A stretch of DNA of 11,929 nt, from assembly GCA_015488565.1 (NCBI GenBank), contig WFNQ01000098.1, positions 1 through 11,929 of the forward strand, given 5' to 3'. Position numbers and translations under genes: made by a program. The notes beneath the pieces were generated by a model. The model did not search any database. It saw only the letters and a list, made by a program, of their open reading frames with translations, and was not told the origin of the DNA. Below are positions 1 through 6,644 of the stretch, piece by piece. This stretch comes from Thiomicrorhabdus sp. (lineage in GTDB: Bacteria; Pseudomonadota; Gammaproteobacteria; Thiomicrospirales; Thiomicrospiraceae). Every line of letters starts with the position of its first letter. The stretch's first letter is position 1.

Positions 1-549
1 ATTGTGAACCTTGGCTTTCAACAACGCTTGATGAACCATTTGCCAACTGTAAACCTGCTCCTCCCCAACCTCAACAACTGACCAAGCCGCATCCGATTCA
101 GGCTGTTGAATAAACGCCGGTGGCAAGACAGAGCCCACAGGTGAGTCTAATGTTACGTTATTAAAAATAGGCTTCAATCCCGAAACACCCACCAAGTACA
201 TGACTGAAAAAATCAATACAGCAAACACTAAATTTACCACAGGACCAGCGGCAACCACTGCAAAACGTTTGTACACGCTTTGGCGGTTAAAAGCGCTAGC
301 TAACTCCTCCTTGGCAACGGGCCCTTCTGCTTCATCCAAAAAACGAACATAACCACCCAGTGGAATCAAGCCAACTTTAAAGCAGGTTTCCTCTCCTTGC
401 TTTTCATAGATACTTTTACCAAAGCCTATCGAAAAGACCTTTACCTTAATATTAAACCAACGTGCAACCTGATAATGTCCCCATTCATGAATGGTGACAA
501 CAATCCCCATCACCACAATAAACCCCAAAATAGACCACAAGACAGTCAC
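1..549 (-). CDS. rseP: RseP, site-2 intramembrane metalloprotease (N-terminal 183 residues; cut by window edge)
   Basis: This is an inner-membrane zinc protease of the S2P/M50 family. In relatives it makes the second cut in the anti-sigma factor RseA, after DegS, and so releases sigma-E; it also clears signal-peptide remnants. The reading frame begins with GTG at 549-547, directly after the cdsA stop codon, and stays open to position 1, exactly 183 codons. The first transmembrane segment carries the zinc motif HEWGH at residues 21-25, the expected place (E. coli 22-26). It is followed by the conserved IPLGGYVRFLDE region and a second membrane segment around the AAGPVVNLVFA stretch. The visible end is the start of the first PDZ domain. 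The start choice is supported by the position of the HExxH motif and by the zero-base junction with cdsA, which suggests translational coupling. The second half, with the NPDG-type motif, lies outside the window. Family assignment is secure. Confidence 0.95.
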   Translation of the reverse strand, partial: MTVLWSILGFIVVMGIVVTIHEWGHYQVARWFNIKVKVFSIGFGKSIYEKQGEETCFKVGLIPLGGYVRFLDEAEGPVAKEELASAFNRQSVYKRFAVVAAGPVVNLVFAVLIFSVMYLVGVSGLKPIFNNVTLDSPVGSVLPPAFIQQPESDAAWSVVEVGEEQVYSWQMVHQALLKAKVHN

Positions 550-1362
550 TTAAGAGATGCTCCCAAAATGCCACAACACATATATCATTGGAATGGCAAT
601 TAATAAACTGTCCGCTCGATCCAACATACCTCCATGACCAGGAAAAATAGTGCCGCTATCCTTTACCCCTGACTGACGTTTTAATACGCTTTCAAACAGA
701 TCGCCTAAAACGGAAAACAGTGCTACTGCCGCTAACAAAATGGCAAAGAGCCCCATGGAAAGTGTTAACTCTATCTGCAACCACATAAGCCCCATTAAAC
801 TGATGACAAACGCCAAGACAACGCCACCCCAAACACCCTCCCATGTCTTACCTGGGCTAACATACTGAGCCAATTTGGTTTTACCAAAACGCTTACCTGT
901 AAAATAAGCCCCCGTATCCACCGCCCAAATAACAAGCAAACTCAATAAAACAATTTGAGGTGAAAACTCATTTCGAAAGAGTGTCAGAGCGGAAGTAAAC
1001 AGCACCACAGACAAAATACCAGCCATTAAAATAAACACCACCGATGTTGGTCCATCTTTGCCCTGGCTGCTCTGATAACGCAAAACCACAAAAACAAGCA
1101 ACAGTGCTTCAATCAACGTCAAAACAACAATACTTTGAATCGAAAGCCATGCCAAGCCGAGCCAACTAATCAAGCTAACCAGCAATGAAAAAACCGCCTT
1201 TTGCCACAAAGCCGTTAATCGAGCCAAGCCAGACCACTCCCATGCCATCACCGCGCCAATCAATAAAACAACCCACTGCCAAACAATATCCGTTGACTTA
1301 AAAAGAGCCAGAACCGCCAATATGGCTAAAATAACCGCCGTAATCACTCGCTGTTTTAACAT
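550..1362 (-). CDS. cdsA: CdsA, phosphatidate cytidylyltransferase (CDP-diglyceride synthase)
   Basis: This integral membrane enzyme makes CDP-diacylglycerol from CTP and phosphatidic acid, the branch point for all bacterial phospholipids. The protein is 270 residues and highly hydrophobic, with several membrane segments, which is normal for the family. The CDS signature is complete near the C-terminus: SVLKR at residues 225-229, KD at 234-235, then PGHGGMLDRAD at 241-251. Upstream, DTGAYFTGKRFGKTKL and SPGKTWEG (about 149-176) are also conserved. The start overlaps the end of uppS by 7 bases and the stop abuts the rseP start, so the three genes are probably one operon. In many gammaproteobacteria dxr lies beside cdsA or uppS; it does not here. 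Nothing suggests damage. Confidence 0.97.
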   Translation of the reverse strand: MLKQRVITAVILAILAVLALFKSTDIVWQWVVLLIGAVMAWEWSGLARLTALWQKAVFSLLVSLISWLGLAWLSIQSIVVLTLIEALLLVFVVLRYQSSQGKDGPTSVVFILMAGILSVVLFTSALTLFRNEFSPQIVLLSLLVIWAVDTGAYFTGKRFGKTKLAQYVSPGKTWEGVWGGVVLAFVISLMGLMWLQIELTLSMGLFAILLAAVALFSVLGDLFESVLKRQSGVKDSGTIFPGHGGMLDRADSLLIAIPMIYVLWHFGSIS

Positions 1363-2093
1363 GAGCTTGCCACCTGATCACTTGTCTTTCCAAAACGTCG
1401 TTCACGTGAAGTAAACGACTCAATGGCTGTGTCAATGCTTGCTTCATCAAAATCTGGCCACAAATCGTCGGTAAAATAAAACTCCGCATAGGCCATTTGC
1501 CAAATCAAGAAATTACTAATACGTTGCTCCCCTCCCGTGCGAATCAACAAATCCACTTCTGGCAACTCACTCAATACAACATACTGGCTTAAAGCCTCTT
1601 CTGTCATCTCAGAGACCGGTAATTCGGGATGGGCTAACTGCCATTTTTTAACGGCTTCAACGATGTCCCAGCGTCCACCATAATTGGCGGCAATGGATAG
1701 CACCAGTCCTGTATTATCACGTGTCATGGATTCAGCAATCGCAATATGTTCTTGAATCTCAGCGCTGAAACCAGAACGGTCACCAACGATAAGCAAACGA
1801 ATGTTATTATCGTTTAACTTAGAAACCTCTTTTTGTAACGCCTTTAAAAACAGCCCCATTAACTTATTCACTTCTTCAGGCGGTCGCCGCCAATTTTCCG
1901 TGCTAAAAGCAAACAACGTAAGCGCCTTAATACCCAGCGTAGAGCAATGAGCCACTAAACGCCTAACGGACTTAAGCCCTTTTTGATGGCCAATAAACCG
2001 TGGTAAAAAACGTTTTTTAGCCCAACGTCCATTACCATCCATAATAATGGCGATATGTTGTGGTTGATGATCATGGTGATATTGTTGAGACAA
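1356..2093 (-). CDS. uppS: UppS, undecaprenyl diphosphate synthase (cis-prenyltransferase)
   Basis: This cytosolic enzyme condenses farnesyl diphosphate with eight isopentenyl diphosphates to give the C55 carrier lipid for peptidoglycan and O-antigen. The 245-residue protein has the family blocks in order: IAIIMDGNGRWAKKR with the catalytic Asp19, GHQKG at about 35-39, AFSTENWRRP at 62-71, and DLLIRTGGEQRISNF at 181-195, where Arg185, Arg191 and Ser193 match the diphosphate-binding residues of the E. coli enzyme. The ATG at 2093-2091 is preceded by AGAGG about ten bases upstream. A U-rich run following a long hairpin (2119-2168) lies immediately before that ribosome-binding site, so expression of uppS and the genes after it may be set by read-through or by a promoter inside the 272-base gap to frr. 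Confidence 0.98.
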   Translation of the reverse strand: MSQQYHHDHQPQHIAIIMDGNGRWAKKRFLPRFIGHQKGLKSVRRLVAHCSTLGIKALTLFAFSTENWRRPPEEVNKLMGLFLKALQKEVSKLNDNNIRLLIVGDRSGFSAEIQEHIAIAESMTRDNTGLVLSIAANYGGRWDIVEAVKKWQLAHPELPVSEMTEEALSQYVVLSELPEVDLLIRTGGEQRISNFLIWQMAYAEFYFTDDLWPDFDEASIDTAIESFTSRERRFGKTSDQVASSC

Positions 2094-2096
2094 AAC

Positions 2097-2168
2097 AAAC
2101 CTCTAAAAAATAAAACAAAAAACGGCTCAAGCCAACTTGAATACTCTCAAATTGACATGAACCGTTTT
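2097..2168 (-). terminator. Intrinsic terminator or attenuator just upstream of uppS
   Basis: On the minus strand the outer arms AAAACGGTTCA (2168-2158) and TGAGCCGTTTT (2129-2119) pair over 11 positions with one G-U. Inside them CAATTTGA and TCAAGTTG pair over 8 positions, again with one G-U, around a six-base loop. Both wobbles would be mismatches in plus-strand RNA, so the structure favours minus-strand transcripts. It runs straight into TTTTTTGTTTTATTTTTT. The stem is AT-rich, so termination may be partial. It could end frr transcripts, regulate uppS-cdsA-rseP by attenuation, or both. Confidence 0.6.
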
Positions 2169-2207
2169 ATTAAGGATTAAGAAGCGTAAACCTCCCCCTT
2201 TAATATC

Positions 2208-2254
2208 ACCCAAATCCTTACATAGAAACACGAATCTAGTGTAAGTATTTGGGT
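2208..2254. repeat. Imperfect inverted repeat in the frr-uppS gap
   Basis: The arms ACCCAAATCCTTACAT (2208-2223) and GTGTAAGTATTTGGGT (2239-2254) match at 14 of 16 positions around a 15-base spacer. The spacer contains ACAC, which can pair instead with the GTGT at the start of the right arm, so an alternative small hairpin exists. No T-tract follows on either strand, so this is not a simple terminator. It could be an RNA regulatory element or a protein-binding DNA site. Confidence 0.45.
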
Positions 2255-2365
2255 ATCATGGAGAATCTGTTTAGAGCATCTTTAAATGGCCAAACCTTAT
2301 TGAGACCTTTGTTCAGCCCACAATAAAACCCAGTAATTATGCCGTAATTGCGTATAAATAGCGAC

Positions 2366-2923
2366 CTAAATATCCATTAAGCTCGCTTCTTTATCGGCTA
2401 AAGCCGCATCCACTTTTTTAATCACCTCATCCGTTAACTTCTGAATTTGGTCATCCGATTGATGCGCTTCATCTTCGGTAATATCCTTCTCTTTTAATAA
2501 CGACTTTACATCACTATTTGCATCTCGACGAATATTACGAATCGCAACACGAGCCTGCTCTGCTTCACTGCGTGCAAGCTTAATAAAATCCTTACGGCGC
2601 TCTTCGGTTAAAGGAGGCATCGGAATACGCATTAAGTTACCAACCGTCACAGGATTGATTCCTAAATCCGACATCATAATCGCTTTTTCAACCACCGCAA
2701 CCATAGGCTGTTCCCATGGCTGAACGGTTAAGGTACGAGAATCCTCTAGGTTAATATTAGCCACCTGACTAATTGGCACCTGAGAGCCATAATAATCCAC
2801 GGTAATCGAATCCAAAATACTTGGATGCGCACGCCCTGTTCGAATTTTAGCAAAATTAACTTCTAAATTTTCAAACGATTTCTGCATTCTTGTTTTTGCA
2901 TCTTCACGAATATCATCTAACAT
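2366..2923 (-). CDS. frr: Ribosome recycling factor (RRF)
   Basis: RRF acts with EF-G to split post-termination ribosomes from mRNA. The protein is 185 residues, exactly the usual size. It shows the typical three-helix bundle sequence: an N-terminal helix ending in FAKIRTGRAHPSIL (about 24-37), the central beta domain with DYYGSQVPISQVANI and LTVQPWE, and the C-terminal RIPMPPLTEERRKDF helix start followed by VAIRNIRRDAN. The start codon ATG shares one base with the pyrH stop (TAATG at 2921-2925), and an AAGGAG ribosome-binding site sits inside the last codons of pyrH, so translation is coupled to pyrH. A 272-base structured gap follows before uppS. Confidence 0.99.
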   Translation of the reverse strand: MLDDIREDAKTRMQKSFENLEVNFAKIRTGRAHPSILDSITVDYYGSQVPISQVANINLEDSRTLTVQPWEQPMVAVVEKAIMMSDLGINPVTVGNLMRIPMPPLTEERRKDFIKLARSEAEQARVAIRNIRRDANSDVKSLLKEKDITEDEAHQSDDQIQKLTDEVIKKVDAALADKEASLMDI

Positions 2924-3645
2924 TACTTCTCTCCTTCCGCCACTAACGTGCCTTCACTTTCACCTTGCACGATTCGAATGACCGCATCATCTTTAAACAT
3001 ATCAAAAACACGAATAGGCATTTTGTGTTCACGACATAATACAAACGCTGCCATATCCATAACTTGTAAGTTTTTTTGAATCACATCATCATACGTTAAA
3101 AACTGATAACGGGTTGCACTCGAATCCTTCATTGGATCAGCACTGTAAATACCATCCACCTTAGTGGCTTTTAAGACAATCTCTGCATTCACTTCAATAC
3201 CACGCAATGCGGCCGCGGTATCTGTCGTAAAGAACGGGCTTCCTGTCCCTGCTGCAAACACCAATACATCACCCTTTGCCAACTGTTTTTTAGCCGTATT
3301 GGCATCAAAACCAGCTGAAATACCATCAATCGGCATCGCTGATAATACTTGAGCATTCATCCCCATGCTTTCAATCACATCACGCAATGCCAATGCATTC
3401 ATGACGGTTGCCATCATTCCCATGTGATCGCCAGTGGTTCGCTGAATACCAGCGCCTTGAATCTGAGCTCCTCGAAAAATATTCCCCCCCCCTACAACAA
3501 TCGCGACTTCAACACCAAGATCGCGCAATGCTTTTACTTGGGAAACAACGGCTTTCAAGGTTGCGGCATCCAAACCAAAATCGCCAGATCCCATCAAGGC
3601 TTCGCCACTAAATTTTAACAATATACGTTTATACTTAAGAGCCAT
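2923..3645 (-). CDS. pyrH: UMP kinase (uridylate kinase)
   Basis: PyrH phosphorylates UMP to UDP with ATP, the committed step toward UTP and CTP; the bacterial enzyme is a hexamer of the amino-acid-kinase fold, typically activated by GTP and inhibited by UTP. The 240-residue product is of normal length. Visible blocks are LLKFSGEALMG (9-19), VVGGGNIFRG (50-59), TTGDHMGMMATVMNALAL, the AAGTGSPFFTTDTAAALR nucleotide-binding region around residues 131-148, and KATKVDGIYSADP. The ATG at 3645 has AAGGA upstream. The codons for Gly52-Gly54 are all GGG, making an uninterrupted run of nine G on the coding strand (3484-3492), an unusual slippage-prone tract inside an essential gene. Confidence 0.99.
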   Translation of the reverse strand: MALKYKRILLKFSGEALMGSGDFGLDAATLKAVVSQVKALRDLGVEVAIVVGGGNIFRGAQIQGAGIQRTTGDHMGMMATVMNALALRDVIESMGMNAQVLSAMPIDGISAGFDANTAKKQLAKGDVLVFAAGTGSPFFTTDTAAALRGIEVNAEIVLKATKVDGIYSADPMKDSSATRYQFLTYDDVIQKNLQVMDMAAFVLCREHKMPIRVFDMFKDDAVIRIVQGESEGTLVAEGEK

Positions 3646-3817
3646 CTCTGCGCATCCTTACATTATCCATTCCACACAACCCACTAAAAAATACTTTGAA
3701 ATAAAGTCTCGCATAAAAAACCTAACTACAAAATGTTTTTTTGAGAATTTAGATAAAAAAAAGCCATAGCCCGCTTACTAAAAACCAAGCGAAACCATGA
3801 CTTCTTTATCAAAAAAA
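3646..3817 (-). other. tsf-pyrH intergenic region
   Basis: This is a 172-base AT-rich spacer without a supported ORF. On the minus strand it begins after the tsf stop with a T7 run, then a candidate weak terminator (3755-3791), A/T-rich tracts, and the pyrH ribosome-binding site AAGGA. A separate pyrH promoter could lie here, but no hexamer pair is good enough to call. Confidence 0.5.
3755..3791 (-). terminator. Weak candidate terminator after tsf
   Basis: On the minus strand CGCTT (3791-3787) and AAGCG (3776-3772) form a 5-bp stem with a ten-base loop. Nine bases later comes T8 (3762-3755). Alternatively AAGC pairs with the GCTT directly abutting the T8 run. The two stems share the AAGC, so only one can form. 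The stems are short, and read-through into pyrH is likely. Confidence 0.3.
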
Positions 3818-4702
3818 CTAACCGGTTACTGCTTTCGCCGCCAATGCAACTTCTTCAGCAAAGTCTGTCTCTTCAATCTCAATACCCGCACCCACTTCTA
3901 AACGAATGAACGCGGTAACGGTTGCGCCGTTCTCTTTCAAAAGTTTCTCAATAGTAACATCAGGGTTTTTAACAAATGCCTGACCCACTAATGTAATCTC
4001 TTGCAAGAACTTACGCATACGACCATCAATCATTTTTTCAATGATTTCTGCTGGCTTACCACTCTCTTGAGCTTGCTCGATTTGGAACTTACGCTCCTTA
4101 GCTAACATCTCTTGGTCCACTTCATCTGCGGTAATTGCAGATGGGTTTACCGCAGCAATATGCATAGCAATATCGCGTGCTAAAGCATCATCGCCACCTT
4201 CAAGCGCAACGGCTACACCAATTTTCTCGCCATGTTGGTATTGACCAATCAAACCATTCGATTCAATTTTTTGTACAAAACGCAATGCCATGTTCTCACC
4301 AATGCGAGCAATCATCTCACGACGAGTGGTGTCAACGGTTTTGCCAGAAGCCATGGTTAATCCCATGATCTCTGCTACATCCAACGTATCCGCAGCCAAT
4401 GCCAAAGCCGCAATCTCATTTGCAAACGCTTTAAACTCATCACCTTTTGCAACGAAGTCAGTTTCACAGTTTACTTCAGCCAGCATTCCCGTTTTCTTAT
4501 CATCTGAAATAGCAATGGCAATTACGCCTTCTGCCGCAACACGACCAGCTTTTTTATCAGCACCCGCCATGCCTTTTTTGCGAAGAAATTCAATCGCCGC
4601 ATCCATATCACCGTCTGTTTCAGACAGTGCTTTCTTACAATCCATCATTCCCGCGCCAGTTGCTTGACGCAGTTCTTTTACCATAGAAGCTGTAATAGCC
4701 AT
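3818..4702 (-). CDS. tsf: Elongation factor Ts
   Basis: EF-Ts is the nucleotide exchange factor that regenerates EF-Tu-GTP during translation. The product is 294 residues, slightly longer than the E. coli protein (about 283). The N-terminal UBA-like domain (ASMVKELRQATGAGMMDCKKAL, residues 5-26) and the invariant TDFVAKGDEF (81-90), whose Asp-Phe pair inserts near the EF-Tu magnesium site, are both present. The C-terminal core has MHIAAVNPSAI and the VGQAFVKNP motif. The ATG at 4702 has AGGA upstream. It lies 156 bases downstream of rpsB, with which it is normally co-transcribed, and that gap contains overlapping hairpins that could reduce its transcription relative to rpsB. Confidence 0.99.
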   Translation of the reverse strand: MAITASMVKELRQATGAGMMDCKKALSETDGDMDAAIEFLRKKGMAGADKKAGRVAAEGVIAIAISDDKKTGMLAEVNCETDFVAKGDEFKAFANEIAALALAADTLDVAEIMGLTMASGKTVDTTRREMIARIGENMALRFVQKIESNGLIGQYQHGEKIGVAVALEGGDDALARDIAMHIAAVNPSAITADEVDQEMLAKERKFQIEQAQESGKPAEIIEKMIDGRMRKFLQEITLVGQAFVKNPDVTIEKLLKENGATVTAFIRLEVGAGIEIEETDFAEEVALAAKAVTG

Positions 4703-4760
4703 CTTATTTATTCCTTTTAAAAATTTTGCATACCCAAACTATCTTAAAATAGAGGTATCT

Positions 4761-4806
4761 AAAAAACAAATAGCCTAATCGATTCAATAATAGGTCATTC
4801 TGGCTA
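4761..4806 (-). terminator. Second hairpin plus T-tract in the rpsB-tsf gap
   Basis: On the minus strand TAGCC (4806-4802) pairs with GGCTA (4775-4771), and TTTGTTTTTT follows immediately (4770-4761). The enclosed 26 bases fold only weakly, so the stem is marginal as a terminator. It shares 4804-4806 with the 3' arm of the preceding hairpin, so the two cannot be fully formed together. Confidence 0.3.
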
Positions 4807-4848
4807 GGGGCCTGGCTGAGAATAACTTACTCTCAAACAAGCGCCTAG
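4804..4848 (-). terminator. Long interrupted hairpin immediately after rpsB
   Basis: Starting 10 bases beyond the rpsB stop, minus-strand RNA can pair CTAGG/CCTAG, then GCTTG/CAGGC (one U-G), then TGAGAGTAA/TTATTCTCA (one G-U), giving about 19 pairs with small internal loops. The wobbles fit only the minus-strand transcript. No T-run follows directly, so it is more likely an attenuator component, RNA processing site or 3'-end stabiliser than a simple terminator. A control element between rpsB and tsf would fit uneven production of S2 and EF-Ts. Confidence 0.5.
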
Positions 4849-4858
4849 ACAAACCATA

Positions 4859-5599
4859 TTATTTATCTGCTTTTTCTTTTGCTTCTACAAAATCATCACC
4901 TTCCACACCCGTAGTAATCGTTGCTTTTCCTTCAAGCACCGCATCTGCTACAGCAGTCAAGTATAAAGTGATTGCGCGAATCGCATCATCATTCCCAGGA
5001 ATAACATAATCAATACCACGTGGATCATTGTTGGTATCAACCACACCGATAACTGGAATACCTAAGTTTTTCGCTTCTTGAATGGCAATATTTTCATTTC
5101 CTGTATCAATAATGAAAATCGCATCTGGCATCGCGCGCATGTCTTTAATTCCACCTAAAGACAGCTCTAACTTATTTTTTTCACGAGTACGTGTTAACGC
5201 TTCTCTTTTTGTAATTTTTTCAAACGTACCATCTTTTTCCATCGCTTCAAGTTCTTTCAAACGCTTAATAGACTGTTTGATTGTTTTGAAGTTCGTCAAC
5301 ATACCACCTAACCAACGGTAATCAACATACGGCATACCACAACGCTTCGCTTCTTGAGCAACTAACTCGCGTGCCGCCTTTTTTGTTCCTACAAACAAAA
5401 CCTTACCTTTGTTTGCCGCAATACCGCCAATCATGTTTAACGCATCGTTAAACATCGGTAATGTTTTTTCTAAGTTGATGATATGAATTTTGTTACGTGC
5501 TCCAAAGATGTACTCAGCCATCTTAGGGTTCCAATAACGGGTTTGGTGTCCAAAATGTACACCGGCTTCTAGCATTTCACGCATGGTAACTTTTGCCAT
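4859..5599 (-). CDS. rpsB: Small ribosomal subunit protein S2
   Basis: S2 is a 30S subunit protein needed for S1 binding and active initiation. The 246-residue product starts MAKVTMREMLEAGVHFGHQ and continues with the conserved WNPKMAEYIFGARNKIHIINL stretch, VGTKKAARE, YVDYRWLGGMLTNFKT and, near the end, VIGVVDTNNDPRGIDYVIPGNDDA, all S2 signatures. A GGAG ribosome-binding site lies eight bases before the ATG. A strong promoter is found about 165 bases upstream, leaving a long structured leader, as expected if S2 represses its own translation, which is known for the E. coli rpsB-tsf operon. It is divergent from map, the usual arrangement in gammaproteobacteria. Confidence 0.99.
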   Translation of the reverse strand: MAKVTMREMLEAGVHFGHQTRYWNPKMAEYIFGARNKIHIINLEKTLPMFNDALNMIGGIAANKGKVLFVGTKKAARELVAQEAKRCGMPYVDYRWLGGMLTNFKTIKQSIKRLKELEAMEKDGTFEKITKREALTRTREKNKLELSLGGIKDMRAMPDAIFIIDTGNENIAIQEAKNLGIPVIGVVDTNNDPRGIDYVIPGNDDAIRAITLYLTAVADAVLEGKATITTGVEGDDFVEAKEKADK

Positions 5600-5757
5600 G
5601 ATATTTCTCCAAGTTTGGGGTTAAGCCTCCGTTTACCCCATAAAACGAACCAAAAAAGCGCATTGGGTAAAATTTTACCCCCCCCTTTTTCAGCACCCCG
5701 TTTTATGTGTCGGTAAACGTGTGGATTTTTTGTTAAAATTCCTCTCAACAGAAAGGC
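5600..5757 (-). promoter_or_regulatory. rpsB mRNA leader, candidate S2 autoregulatory region
   Basis: This stretch, transcribed from the rpsB promoter, is too long and structured to be a plain 5' UTR. It contains the perfect 16-base palindrome GGGTAAAATTTTACCC (5665-5680) beside a run of eight C/G (5678-5685). It also has a hairpin closed by GGGGTAAAC and GCTTAACCCC (5639-5617) whose loop exposes GGAGG, a second ribosome-binding-like sequence about 30 bases upstream of the real GGAG. The E. coli rpsB leader is known to carry a conserved structure through which S2 represses rpsB-tsf. I infer an equivalent role here but cannot align it to that motif by eye. Confidence 0.45.
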
Positions 5758-5763
5758 GCGGCA

Positions 5764-5792
5764 TTTATACCATAACAAGGCCAATTTAACAA
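5764..5792 (-). promoter_or_regulatory. rpsB promoter (sigma-70 type)
   Basis: On the minus strand the -35 box TTGTTA (5792-5787) is separated by 17 bases from the -10 box TATAAA (5769-5764). The discriminator that follows, TGCCGCGCC, is GC-rich, as seen at stringently controlled ribosomal promoters, so repression by ppGpp/DksA is plausible. Transcription would begin near 5757. Confidence 0.65.
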
Positions 5793-5798
5793 ACACAA

Positions 5799-5826
5799 TT
5801 AAGAAAACAGCCTTAATTTTTATCAA
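5799..5826 (+). promoter_or_regulatory. Candidate map-glnD promoter
   Basis: TTAAGA (5799-5804) and TATCAA (5821-5826) are 16 bases apart, each matching four of six consensus positions. A start near 5833 would leave a leader of only a few bases, which would suit the absence of a ribosome-binding site before map. It sits back to back with the rpsB promoter. This is the best pair in the region but still weak. Confidence 0.3.
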
Positions 5827-5838
5827 AAGACACTAAAA

Positions 5839-6627
5839 ATGACCATAAAAATCAAAACCGAAGACGAAATTCAAAAAATGCGAATCGCAGGAAAACTCGC
5901 GGCAGATGTGCTAGAAATGATAGCCCCTCATGTTATCGCAGGCGTGACCACTGGGCACTTAAACCAAATTATGCACGACTACATGGTCAATGAACAACAT
6001 ACCATTCCCGCCACGCTCAACTATCATGGCTTTCCAGCCTCTAGCTGCATATCCATTAACCAAGTCGTTTGCCACGGCATACCGGACGACAAGAAAAAAC
6101 TAAAAAATGGCGACATTGTTAATATTGATGTCACCGTTATAAAAGAGGGTTATCACGGGGACACAAGCCGTATGTTTGAAATTGGCTCAGTAAAACCTTT
6201 TGCCAGTCGCTTAACCAAAGTAGCGCATGAATGTTTATGGCTCGGCATCCAACAAGTCAAACCCGAAGCCACGCTCTATGATATTGCTCTAGCCATTCAA
6301 ACACACGCTGAAAATAATAATTTTACCGTGGTCAAAGAGTACTGTGGACATGGTATCGGAGCGGATTTTCATGAAGCCCCACAAGTACTACACTACGCCG
6401 CTCCAGAGCTAAAAGAGATTGTTTTAAAGCCCGGAATGGTTTTCACCATTGAACCGATGATTAACCTAGGCAAAGCCGATGTTAAGCTATTAGCCGATAA
6501 CTGGACGGTGGTCACTAAAGATCGTAAGCTATCTGCTCAGTGGGAACACACTCTGACCGTCACACAAGATGGCTATGAAATATTTACCTTAAGAACAGAT
6601 GAGCAACCCGTTCTACCCGCACAATAA
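5839..6627 (+). CDS. map: Methionine aminopeptidase, type I
   Basis: Map removes the initiator methionine from nascent proteins with small second residues, using a dinuclear metal site. The 262-residue product has the type-I length without an N-terminal extension. The metal ligands are all present: Asp97 (NIDVTV), Asp108 (HGDTSRM), His171 (CGHGIG), Glu205 (FTIEPM) and Glu236 (QWEHTLTV), with the substrate histidines His79 (VVCHGIP) and His178. The last two ligands are one residue later than in E. coli (204, 235). There is no clear ribosome-binding site before the ATG, and the transcript may be nearly leaderless. It is followed after 17 bases by glnD, so the two probably form an operon. Confidence 0.99.
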   Translation: MTIKIKTEDEIQKMRIAGKLAADVLEMIAPHVIAGVTTGHLNQIMHDYMVNEQHTIPATLNYHGFPASSCISINQVVCHGIPDDKKKLKNGDIVNIDVTVIKEGYHGDTSRMFEIGSVKPFASRLTKVAHECLWLGIQQVKPEATLYDIALAIQTHAENNNFTVVKEYCGHGIGADFHEAPQVLHYAAPELKEIVLKPGMVFTIEPMINLGKADVKLLADNWTVVTKDRKLSAQWEHTLTVTQDGYEIFTLRTDEQPVLPAQ

Positions 6628-6644
6628 ACAATGAGACTCTCATA

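Larger units (their letters stand above)
2094..2365 (-). other. frr-uppS intergenic leader, 272 bases, with two hairpins
   Basis: No convincing coding frame is present on either strand. Read on the minus strand it holds, in order, the space after frr, an inverted repeat (2254-2208), a purine run that resembles a ribosome-binding site at about 2193-2200 but has no ATG, GTG or TTG at usable spacing, a long hairpin (2168-2119) and a T-rich tract leading to the uppS ribosome-binding site. I looked for a minus-strand promoter and found no candidate with good -35, -10 and spacing together. This is the position where E. coli carries dxr, and no dxr remnant is recognisable. Confidence 0.6.

Noticed and set aside
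2190..2200. Leader peptide after the purine-rich run in the frr-uppS gap
   Set aside because: The nearest ATG is nearly 30 bases away and opens only three codons, so no translatable leader is supported.
3164..3618. Several plus-strand open frames antisense to pyrH
   Set aside because: They are antisense shadows of a certain gene, with no ribosome-binding sites and no recognisable protein sequence.
4177..4667. Plus-strand open frames antisense to tsf, up to 125 codons
   Set aside because: They mirror the codon pattern of tsf on the other strand, and no independent coding evidence is seen.
5569..5826. Open frame of 85 codons on the minus strand upstream of rpsB
   Set aside because: It runs through the rpsB promoter and leader, includes the poly-G tract, shows no protein-like motifs and ends inside rpsB.
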